A stretch of 6,601 nt of DNA, taken from Burkholderiaceae bacterium. Its GTDB lineage: Bacteria; Pseudomonadota; Gammaproteobacteria; Burkholderiales; Burkholderiaceae. A model generated the notes under the pieces. It saw only the letters and a list, made by a program, of their open reading frames with translations. It ran no database searches and was not told the DNA's origin. Positions within the stretch are counted from its first letter, which is position 1; each line of letters starts with the position of its first letter. Of the stretch, positions 1 to 5,615 are shown in pieces. The position numbers and the translations under genes are program-made. Location: contig CANGWT010000096.1 in NCBI GenBank assembly GCA_947457745.1, positions 1 to 6,601 on the forward strand. Direction: 5' to 3'.

Positions 1-306
1 AATGCTCGGAGAGAATTATGGGAAGAAGCGGGTGTGCCACCCCAGATTTCCGATCACATTGAGCCTGTGGGTCGCATACACATGCGCCGCCCCATACAAG
101 GACGGGGATTTCATGATGAGCAACTCTATATTTATGACCTAGAGCTGGCGGAGAACTTTATACCCACCAATCATGATGGAGAAGTGAGTGGTTTTATTGA
201 AATCCCCCTTTCAGAGGCTGCAGCCCGCATTTTGGCCGATGAATTCACTAGCGATGCCGCCTTTGTGACTGCGGATTTCATTTTGCGCAACACCAGAGTG
301 GACTAA
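1..306 (+). CDS. Nudix hydrolase, Tnr3/YJR142W-like (DUF4743 type), C-terminal part
   Basis: The reading frame is open from base 1 to the TAA at 304-306, giving the last 101 residues; the start lies outside the window. The first residues read NARRELWEEAGV, which fits the end of the Nudix box (REUxEExGU), the Mg2+-binding helix of Nudix hydrolases. Downstream, the segment with IYDLELAENF, then a conserved DGEV and an aliphatic FIEIPLSEA stretch resembles the C-terminal half of the thiamine-related Nudix family of S. pombe Tnr3 and yeast YJR142W. Members of that family hydrolyse diphosphates of thiamine and, better, of the damaged forms oxy- and oxothiamine to monophosphates, keeping them out of TPP enzymes. 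It is probably soluble and cytoplasmic. It ends about 76 bases before a TPP riboswitch, which supports a thiamine role. The Nudix fold is secure; the substrate is inferred from the family and the neighbourhood. Confidence 0.82.
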   Translation, partial: NARRELWEEAGVPPQISDHIEPVGRIHMRRPIQGRGFHDEQLYIYDLELAENFIPTNHDGEVSGFIEIPLSEAAARILADEFTSDAAFVTADFILRNTRVD

Positions 307-310
307 AGCC

Positions 311-321
311 CCCAAATTGGG
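311..321 (+). other. small CCC/GGG hairpin after the Nudix gene
   Basis: CCC (311-313) can pair with GGG (319-321) around a five-base AAATT loop, a few bases after the Nudix stop codon. AAA before and TTT after could add pairs across a bulge. No run of T follows, so it is a poor intrinsic terminator, and nothing else between the Nudix gene and the riboswitch looks like one. Read-through from the Nudix gene into the thi leader is therefore possible. Confidence 0.2.
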
Positions 322-366
322 TTTCAGCGCTTGATTTTGATCACCCAGCTTTTAGGCATTTCGTGG

Positions 367-372
367 TTAAAT
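367..372 (+). promoter_or_regulatory. possible -10 element for the thi operon leader
   Basis: TTAAAT matches the sigma-70 -10 consensus at four of six positions. It would start transcription near 379, just before the first strand of riboswitch stem P1 at 383, which is where a leader start is expected. No convincing -35 box lies 16-18 bases upstream; the TTGATT and TTGATC sequences at 331-342 are too far away. This is a placement-based guess. Confidence 0.25.
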
Positions 373-382
373 AAGAGCTAAG

Positions 383-480
383 GATGAAACAGGGGTGCCC
401 TCAAAAGATTTTGATTGCGAGGCGCTGAGAAAGACCCTATAACCCGATCCAGGTAATGCTGGCGTGGGGAGTTTTCCATC
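383..480 (+). promoter_or_regulatory. TPP riboswitch (THI element) aptamer
   Basis: The conserved THI-box blocks are present in order: GGGGTGCCC (392-400), CTGAGA (425-430), ACCC (434-437), the GATCC turn (446-450) and GGTAATGCTGGCG (452-464). CCAG (449-452) pairs with CTGG (459-462) to form P5. The variable P3 arm is closed by CCTC (399-402) with GAGG (419-422). The closing stem P1 can be extended: GATG (383-386) pairs with CATC (477-480) and AAAC (387-390) with GTTT (471-474), leaving TC (475-476) bulged. The family binds thiamine pyrophosphate and in bacteria normally turns expression off when TPP is abundant. It precedes thiC and the rest of the operon, so it should control all five forward genes. 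The identity is very secure; the exact outer limits depend on how far P1 extends. Confidence 0.97.
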
Positions 481-498
481 AGACCGTCACCCGGTTTC

Positions 499-527
499 GT
501 CCATCTAAAAACAGTCAGGAGATGGAC
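499..527 (+). promoter_or_regulatory. putative riboswitch expression platform: hairpin masking the thiC ribosome binding site
   Basis: GTCCATCT (499-506) is perfectly complementary to AGATGGAC (520-527), an 8-bp stem with a 13-base loop (507-519). The 3' strand contains the last two bases of the AGGAG Shine-Dalgarno sequence (517-521) and ends directly before the ATG at 528; the remaining Shine-Dalgarno bases lie in the loop. No run of T follows, so control at translation initiation is more likely than termination. A smaller hairpin (481-486 with 492-497) lies between it and the aptamer. The pairing is seen; its control by TPP is inferred. Confidence 0.6.
517..521 (+). promoter_or_regulatory. 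Shine-Dalgarno sequence of thiC
   Basis: AGGAG lies six bases before the ATG at 528, a good spacing. It directly abuts an in-frame ATG at 522, too close to serve it, so 528 is the start. An in-frame ATG at 456 is the loop of riboswitch stem P5 and is not a start. Confidence 0.8.
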
Positions 528-2465
528 ATGAGCGATACCAACACTAAATCAAAACAAGAAATTCCTAGCTTAAAAAGCTTAGAGCGTGACTTTGGCCAAA
601 AATTTGCCTACCCCGCCTCAACTAAGACCTACCTAGAGGGCTCCCGTCCAGATATTAAAGCGCCGATCCGCATGATCGAGCAATTATCAACACGGGTTGG
701 CGAAGAAATGGTACCCAATCCCCCCGTGCCGGTTTATGACACATCAGGCCCTTATAGTGATCCAGAGATCGTAATCAATCTTGAAAAAGGTTTGCCTTTA
801 TTGCGTAAGAGCTGGATTGAAGAACGAGCTGACACAGTTCAATTGACTGGGCCAAGTTCCGAGTACGGTGTTGCCCGCTCACAAGATGCGACTACGCAGA
901 ATTTACGTTTTGCCCATATCAATCCTCCGCGCGTCGCTAAGGCAGGCCAGAATGTGAGCCAAATGTATTACGCTCGCAAAGGTATCGTGACTCCCGAAAT
1001 GGAATATGTGGCTTTGCGTGAATCCATGGGTCTAGAGCAATTGCGCAAGAACCCCGAATACAAACAACTACTCAAGCAACATCCAGGCAAGAGCTACGGT
1101 GCGAATCTTCCTGACATTGTTACTGGTGAATTTGTACGCTCTGAAATCGCTGCCGGTCGTGCGATTATTCCAGCCAATATTAATCACCCAGAACTCGAGC
1201 CAATGATTATTGGTCGCAACTTCCGCGTGAAAATTAACGGCAACTTGGGCAACTCTGCTGTGACTTCCTCTATCAATGAGGAAGTAGAAAAAATGGTGTG
1301 GTCAATCCGCTGGGGTGCAGACACCATCATGGATCTTTCTACAGGAAAGCATATTCATGAAACTCGTGAGTGGATTATTCGTAACTCGCCAGTTCCGATT
1401 GGTACAGTTCCAATCTACCAAGCACTCGATAAGACCGGCGGTATTGCAGAAGACCTTACCTGGGAAATGTTCCGCGATACCCTGGTAGAGCAAGCTGAGC
1501 AAGGCGTTGACTACTTCACGATTCATGCTGGTGTATTGCTGCGCTATGTTCCTTTGACTGCTGACCGTATTACTGGCATCGTCTCTCGTGGCGGCTCAAT
1601 CATGGCGAAGTGGTGCTTGGCCCACCATAAAGAAAACTTCCTCTATACGAAGTTTGATGAGATTTGCGAAATCATGAAAGCCTATGACGTGTCATTTAGT
1701 TTGGGTGATGGTTTGCGTCCTGGTTGTATAGCTGACTCAAATGATGCCGCGCAGTTTGGTGAGCTTCATACCCTTGGTGAACTCACTGCCAAAGCATGGA
1801 AGCATGATGTGCAAGTCATGATCGAAGGTCCTGGTCACGTTCCAATGCAGCGCATTGAAGAAAATATGACTGAAGAGTTAAAGCACTGCCTTGAGGCGCC
1901 CTTCTACACTCTCGGGCCATTGATTACCGATATCGCTCCTGGATACGATCACATCACCAGCGGAATTGGTGCGGCTCAAATTGGCTGGTACGGTACAGCG
2001 ATGCTTTGCTATGTCACGCCAAAAGAGCATTTAGGTTTGCCGGATAAAGAAGATGTCCGTACCGGCATCATCACGTACAAAATTGCAGCCCATGGCGCAG
2101 ACTTGGCCAAAGGTTTACCAGGAGCACAATTGCGAGATAACGCTTTATCCAAAGCCCGCTTTGAATTCCGCTGGGAAGATCAATTTAATCTTGGCTTAGA
2201 CCCTGAGCGTGCTCGTGAGTACCACGACGCTACCTTGCCTGCAGAAGGCGCGAAGATTGCGCATTTTTGCTCGATGTGTGGACCGAAGTTCTGCTCGATG
2301 AAGATCACACAAGAAGTGCGTGACTACGCTGCCACATTAGATGCAGATGGCAATCCTAAGTCCAAAGTCATTCCGATTACTGCAGATGCGTCTATTGATC
2401 CAGCAAAAGGTATGGAAGAAATGTCCGCTGAGTTTCGTAAGCGCGGTAGCGAGATTTATCAGTAA
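528..2465 (+). CDS. thiC: phosphomethylpyrimidine synthase ThiC
   Basis: ThiC converts aminoimidazole ribotide (AIR) to hydroxymethylpyrimidine phosphate (HMP-P) by a radical S-adenosylmethionine reaction; it is a cytoplasmic [4Fe-4S] enzyme. From the ATG at 528 the protein has 645 residues, a normal length for the long proteobacterial form with an N-terminal domain. The C-terminal cluster motif CSMCGPKFC gives Cys581, Cys584 and Cys589 (CX2CX4C), the non-classical radical-SAM arrangement of this family. His437 in EGPGHVPM and His501 in KEHLGLP match the two zinc-binding histidines, including their 64-residue spacing in Caulobacter ThiC. The GDGLRPGCIADSND stretch is also typical. The start was set by AGGAG at 517-521; the frame stays open upstream only because it runs through the riboswitch. 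It is the first gene of the operon, directly under the riboswitch, and its TAA abuts the thiO start codon. No anomaly seen. Confidence 0.98.
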   Translation: MSDTNTKSKQEIPSLKSLERDFGQKFAYPASTKTYLEGSRPDIKAPIRMIEQLSTRVGEEMVPNPPVPVYDTSGPYSDPEIVINLEKGLPLLRKSWIEERADTVQLTGPSSEYGVARSQDATTQNLRFAHINPPRVAKAGQNVSQMYYARKGIVTPEMEYVALRESMGLEQLRKNPEYKQLLKQHPGKSYGANLPDIVTGEFVRSEIAAGRAIIPANINHPELEPMIIGRNFRVKINGNLGNSAVTSSINEEVEKMVWSIRWGADTIMDLSTGKHIHETREWIIRNSPVPIGTVPIYQALDKTGGIAEDLTWEMFRDTLVEQAEQGVDYFTIHAGVLLRYVPLTADRITGIVSRGGSIMAKWCLAHHKENFLYTKFDEICEIMKAYDVSFSLGDGLRPGCIADSNDAAQFGELHTLGELTAKAWKHDVQVMIEGPGHVPMQRIEENMTEELKHCLEAPFYTLGPLITDIAPGYDHITSGIGAAQIGWYGTAMLCYVTPKEHLGLPDKEDVRTGIITYKIAAHGADLAKGLPGAQLRDNALSKARFEFRWEDQFNLGLDPERAREYHDATLPAEGAKIAHFCSMCGPKFCSMKITQEVRDYAATLDADGNPKSKVIPITADASIDPAKGMEEMSAEFRKRGSEIYQ

Positions 2466-3617
2466 GTGAGTCACGCATTCTCAAACGGCAAATACGCCAT
2501 TGTTGGCGCCGGCCTTATGGGTCGGTTGCTAGCGGTTGCGCTTGCTAAACGCGGCGCTCAGGTAGCGCTGTTTGAGAAAGGTGGCTCGGATGGCAACTTA
2601 GCGGCAGCTCGGATTGCGGCCGCTATGTTGGCTCCATTAGCCGAGTCCGCTATTACCGAAGATAACGTTGTGCGCATGGGTGTTCACAGTCTGCCACGCT
2701 GGAAGCAACTCATCGATGAGCTAGCGAAGCCGGTGTATTTTCAGCAGAATGGCACACTCATCTTATGGCATCGTCAAGATGCTAGTGATGCAGAGCGCTT
2801 TGCCTCCCATCTTGATAGAAATTGCAATCACAATCAGGCGCTTTCCAAACCGATTCATCTGGATAGTCAGTCTCTTGCAGAAATCGAGCCTGGTGTTGCT
2901 GAACGGTTCACCCAAGGCCTCTATCTACCCAATGAAGGCCAGCTCGATAATCGCCAACTGCTGGAGGCTTTGTTAGTTGAGCTGACTTTAATGAAGGTGC
3001 CTTGCCATTGGAATCAGGCCACTGATCCTGAGCTACTTCGTACAAAAGAGCATGGCTTTGATTGGGTCATCGATTGTCGTGGCCTTGGTGCCAAAGTTTC
3101 TTGGGGGGATGCTAGTAGATCCTCTAAAGATTTACGAGGAGTGCGTGGTGAAGTTATTCGCCTGCATGCGCCTGAAGTAAAGCTGCGTCGCCCTACTCGT
3201 CTAATCCATCCGCGCTATCCAATTTATATCGCCCCTAAAGAGGATGACGTCTACGTTGTTGGCGCAACTGAAATTGAATCTGAAGATCTCTCTCCAATGA
3301 GCGTGCGCTCTGCCCTGGAATTACTGAGCGCGGTTTATACCATCCATAGCGGCTTTGCTGAAGCACGTATTTTAGAAATGGCAACGCAATGTCGCCCTAC
3401 GCTGAAAGATAATTTGCCTGAGATATCTGTTGATCGAAAATCAAATCAAGCTGGTCTGATGATGATCAATGGACTCTATCGACATGGTTTCATGATTTCA
3501 CCAGCGATTCTGGATTGCGCATTAGAGGTGTTAGATTCAGGCTCTAGTAGAACAGCTATAGACTTAGGTCTTCAGGTGACAGTCTCTAACAACCAGGAGC
3601 TCAGCACATGCGCATAA
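2466..3617 (+). CDS. thiO: glycine oxidase ThiO (FAD-dependent)
   Basis: ThiO oxidises glycine to iminoacetate (dehydroglycine), the C2-N unit ThiG uses for the thiazole ring, with O2 as electron acceptor; this is the aerobic alternative to ThiH. The 383-residue protein begins with a Rossmann FAD site: AIVGAGLMG carries GxGxxG at residues 14-19, and Glu37 in ALFEKG is placed to bind the adenosine ribose. ARIAAAMLAP (48-57) matches the family's second flavin-contact segment. Near the C-terminus, Arg310 in CRPTLKDN and the GLYRHGFMISPA segment (336-347) match substrate and flavin contacts of the D-amino-acid-oxidase fold. The start is GTG at 2466, immediately after the thiC stop, with only a weak upstream purine stretch, so translation probably depends on coupling to thiC. 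Its last ten bases overlap thiS. The family assignment is strong; a related DadA-like oxidase is unlikely in this context. Confidence 0.93.
   Translation: MSHAFSNGKYAIVGAGLMGRLLAVALAKRGAQVALFEKGGSDGNLAAARIAAAMLAPLAESAITEDNVVRMGVHSLPRWKQLIDELAKPVYFQQNGTLILWHRQDASDAERFASHLDRNCNHNQALSKPIHLDSQSLAEIEPGVAERFTQGLYLPNEGQLDNRQLLEALLVELTLMKVPCHWNQATDPELLRTKEHGFDWVIDCRGLGAKVSWGDASRSSKDLRGVRGEVIRLHAPEVKLRRPTRLIHPRYPIYIAPKEDDVYVVGATEIESEDLSPMSVRSALELLSAVYTIHSGFAEARILEMATQCRPTLKDNLPEISVDRKSNQAGLMMINGLYRHGFMISPAILDCALEVLDSGSSRTAIDLGLQVTVSNNQELSTCA
3595..3599 (+). promoter_or_regulatory. Shine-Dalgarno sequence of thiS
   Basis: AGGAG inside the end of thiO lies eight bases before the ATG at 3608 and selects that start over the in-frame ATG at 3617, which overlaps the thiO TAA. 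Confidence 0.7.
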
Positions 3618-3805
3618 TGGTGAATCAAGTTGCCACAGAAGTTCCTGATAACAGCACGATTGATGATGTATTACTACTCATCGATGCAAAGCCGCCCTTT
3701 GCCGTTGCCATTAATTATGAATTTGTTCCTAAGACAAGGCATTCAGAGGAAGTATTGCATGAAGATGATGAGATGGAAGTTATTGCACCAGTCACTGGCG
3801 GTTAA
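3608..3805 (+). CDS. thiS: sulfur carrier protein ThiS
   Basis: ThiS is a small ubiquitin-like protein that carries sulfur as a C-terminal thiocarboxylate and delivers it to ThiG during thiazole formation. The product is 65 residues, the usual size, and ends in the essential Gly-Gly (64-65) after the typical APVTGG tail. The middle segment PFAVAINYEFVPK (residues 29-41) is the conserved beta strand following the helix, and DDEMEVIAPVTGG is the standard final strand and tail. It starts inside the 3' end of thiO with its own AGGAG and is followed by thiG, its reaction partner. No ThiF-like adenylyltransferase is encoded in this window, so activation of the C-terminus must be done by a ThiF/MoeB-type enzyme encoded elsewhere. 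A MoaD-type carrier is excluded by the neighbours and the sequence. Confidence 0.95.
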   Translation: MRIMVNQVATEVPDNSTIDDVLLLIDAKPPFAVAINYEFVPKTRHSEEVLHEDDEMEVIAPVTGG

Positions 3806-3857
3806 TTCAGTAACGAACACATAAAGAAATAAATACAGACTAAAGTAATTGATCAAC

Positions 3858-4676
3858 ATGACAGCCCCATTACCAAACTCTTTGAATACAGCTGATCCAT
3901 TGCTGCTATATGGCGAGACTTTTGCTAGTCGCTTATTACTAGGAACCTCGCGTTATCCTTCTCCACAGGTTTTGGAAAACGCCGTAAAGCAATCTAACCC
4001 TGGAATGATTACAGTAAGCCTGCGTAGGCAAGGCACTTCTACTACTGAAGCGCATTCCGGTTTTTGGGATCTTTTGAAGAAAATGGCTGTACCAGTTTTA
4101 CCGAATACTGCAGGATGTCATAGCCCTAAAGAGGTGATCGCTACTGCGCAGATGGCGCGCGAGGTTTTTGAAACTAGCTGGATTAAATTAGAGCTTATCG
4201 GCGATGACTACACCTTACAACCCGATACTCTACGTTTAGTATCTACAGCAGAAACTTTAATTAAAGATGGTTTCAAGGTTTTGCCTTATTGCACTGAAGA
4301 TCTGATCTTGTGCCAACGCTTAGTTGATGTGGGATGCCAGGCGGTGATGCCGTGGGCTGCTCCAATTGGTACTGGTCAAGGCCCTTTAAATCCTTACGCA
4401 TTAAAACTCTTACGTGACCGCTTGAAAGTCCCACTTCTGGTGGATGCTGGTTTAGGCCTACCTTCGCATGCATGCTGTGTGATGGAGTGGGGTTTTGATG
4501 GTGTTTTACTCAATACAGCTGTTGCACTAGCCGATGATCCAGTAGCGATGGCTAAAGCATTTGCGATGTCAGTCGATGCTGGTCGCACCGCCTACCTATC
4601 CGGTGCTATGAAAGCCCAACAGTCCGCTCAAGCTAGCACGCCTTTAGTTGGCACGCCTTTTTGGCATCAAAGTTAA
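3858..4676 (+). CDS. thiG: thiazole synthase ThiG
   Basis: ThiG condenses 1-deoxy-D-xylulose 5-phosphate, dehydroglycine and the sulfur of ThiS thiocarboxylate to the thiazole phosphate; it is a cytoplasmic TIM-barrel enzyme that associates with ThiS. From ATG 3858 it has 272 residues, near the family norm. Lys110 in WIKLELIGDDYTLQPD is the Schiff-base lysine. Other family landmarks are LLGTSRYPSP (27-36), LPNTAGC (81-87), the phosphate-binding PIGTGQG loop, and the late barrel segments LLVDAGLGLPSHA and DGVLLNTAVA. The start is uncertain: no clear Shine-Dalgarno sequence precedes ATG 3858, and an in-frame TTG at 3849 would add only three residues. The 52-base gap after thiS is A-rich and holds no terminator-like hairpin, so the operon continues. 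thiE follows after 12 bases. Confidence 0.97.
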   Translation: MTAPLPNSLNTADPLLLYGETFASRLLLGTSRYPSPQVLENAVKQSNPGMITVSLRRQGTSTTEAHSGFWDLLKKMAVPVLPNTAGCHSPKEVIATAQMAREVFETSWIKLELIGDDYTLQPDTLRLVSTAETLIKDGFKVLPYCTEDLILCQRLVDVGCQAVMPWAAPIGTGQGPLNPYALKLLRDRLKVPLLVDAGLGLPSHACCVMEWGFDGVLLNTAVALADDPVAMAKAFAMSVDAGRTAYLSGAMKAQQSAQASTPLVGTPFWHQS

Positions 4677-4680
4677 AGAG
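4675..4680 (+). promoter_or_regulatory. Shine-Dalgarno sequence of thiE
   Basis: AAAGAG overlaps the thiG stop codon and lies eight bases before ATG 4689. It supports the long form of ThiE over an internal start at 4989, which has no purine-rich sequence in front of it. Confidence 0.55.
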
Positions 4681-4688
4681 TCAATGAG

Positions 4689-5021
4689 ATGAGCTTAGTG
4701 CGCGACCTTGCGGATCAAATTGTTGCAGCTCATGTTAAGGATGATGTGTGCTTACCTATCCCAGCGTACAGTATGTCATTGCCCCCACCAAAGATTGATA
4801 ATGAACATGCGGCAGATCACTATGAGCTAGCAGGCGCACTTGCATCGATTGAGATGGGCTTTATCGAATGTGATGCCAAAGTATTGGGCAAGGCTTGGTC
4901 ACGCATGGTTCACCAAGATGGTGGATTTAATCCATTTAAATGGCCCTCCAGGCCTGAGTATTTTGATTTGCTCCCTTGGACACGCAACATGAACCCCAAT
5001 GCTTTTGCGGAGTGTCCTCAG
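4689..5021 (+). other. uncharacterised N-terminal region of ThiE (residues 1-111)
   Basis: This part of thiE precedes the barrel core. It begins MSLVRDLADQIVAAHV, likely an amphipathic helix, then a proline-rich link, a helical stretch around residues 42-77 (ELAGALASIEMGF, VLGKAWSRM) and an aromatic, proline-rich segment (80-97) before the core. I recall similar long ThiE proteins in Burkholderia and Ralstonia relatives, so it is probably a lineage feature, but I know of no assigned function. Confidence 0.6.
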
Positions 5022-5615
5022 CGCTTGGGTTTATATGCCGTAATGCCTGATGCCGATTGGGTAAAGCGTGCAATTGAGTCCGAAGTGCCAACGGTCCAAC
5101 TGCGCCTTAAATCAGATGATCGCAGACTGATCCGCAAGCAGATTGCGCAATCTGTTGAGGCAGTCAAGGGTAGCAAGACTTTGCTTTTTATTAATGATTA
5201 TTGGCAAGAGGCGATTGAAGCCGATGCCTATGGTGTTCATCTGGGGCAAGAGGATCTAGAAGCAGCAGATTTAGATGCGATTCGTTCTGCAGGCTTACGC
5301 TTAGGTCTGAGTACACACGGCTATGCTGAGATGGTTTATGCAGATCGTTTCTGCCCGAGTTATATCGCCATGGGTGCTGTCTTTGCAACCAATCTGAAAA
5401 AGATGGCTACCGCTCCGCAAGGCTTAGGGCGTTTATATAAATACGCTCAATTGATGAGTCACTATCCTTTAGTAGCTATTGGCGGCATTGATGAAAGCAG
5501 TATTCATGCTGTAGCACAAAGCGGCGTTGGCTCGGTTGCGGTTGTCAGGGCAATCAATGGATCGAGTGATCCAAAGGCAGCAGTCAAGAGACTGCAAGAG
5601 TTGATGAAAACTTAA
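4689..5615 (+). CDS. thiE: thiamine phosphate synthase ThiE with long N-terminal extension
   Basis: ThiE joins HMP-PP and thiazole phosphate to thiamine phosphate, releasing pyrophosphate. The catalytic part is residues 112-308, beginning RLGLYAV. It carries VQLRLK (136-141), FINDYW (167-172) and YGVHLGQEDL (181-190), followed by LGLSTHGYAEM, SYIAMGAVFATNLKK (224-238) and VAIGGID (262-268), all TIM-barrel landmarks close to the E. coli enzyme. The usual GPVFPT appears here as GAVFAT; I expect it to remain active. The whole protein is 308 residues, whereas typical ThiE is about 210. Residues 1-111 match no domain I recognise; they have no signal peptide or membrane segment, and include a Pro-rich LPPPK and a Trp-rich stretch (DPF-like NPFKWPSRPEYFDLLPW). 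An internal Met101 would give a normal-length ThiE but lacks a ribosome binding site. Last gene of the operon; its stop overlaps the convergent thiD stop. Confidence 0.95.
   Translation: MSLVRDLADQIVAAHVKDDVCLPIPAYSMSLPPPKIDNEHAADHYELAGALASIEMGFIECDAKVLGKAWSRMVHQDGGFNPFKWPSRPEYFDLLPWTRNMNPNAFAECPQRLGLYAVMPDADWVKRAIESEVPTVQLRLKSDDRRLIRKQIAQSVEAVKGSKTLLFINDYWQEAIEADAYGVHLGQEDLEAADLDAIRSAGLRLGLSTHGYAEMVYADRFCPSYIAMGAVFATNLKKMATAPQGLGRLYKYAQLMSHYPLVAIGGIDESSIHAVAQSGVGSVAVVRAINGSSDPKAAVKRLQELMKT

Noticed and set aside
34..36. GTG at 34 as the start of a 90-residue gene
   Set aside because: The same frame is open back to base 1 and encodes the Nudix box residues RELWEEAGV across the proposed start, so this is the tail of a longer gene.
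456..527. Upstream extension of thiC by 24 codons from ATG 456
   Set aside because: This ATG is the loop of riboswitch stem P5, and the extra residues are translated riboswitch and leader. AGGAG at 517-521 fits ATG 528.
1302..1526. 74-residue reverse-strand frame inside thiC
   Set aside because: It lies wholly antisense to conserved thiC sequence and shows no recognisable protein features or ribosome binding site.
2749..2976. 75-residue frame inside thiO
   Set aside because: Out-of-frame shadow of a well-supported gene; the composition is not protein-like.
3630..3824. 64-residue frame overlapping thiS
   Set aside because: Frame-shifted reading of thiS; the thiS frame has the conserved Gly-Gly end.
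4273..4588. Two reverse-strand frames inside thiG
   Set aside because: Both are antisense to conserved thiG barrel segments and lack recognisable features.
5191..5388. 65-residue reverse-strand frame inside thiE
   Set aside because: Antisense to the conserved core of thiE; no independent support.
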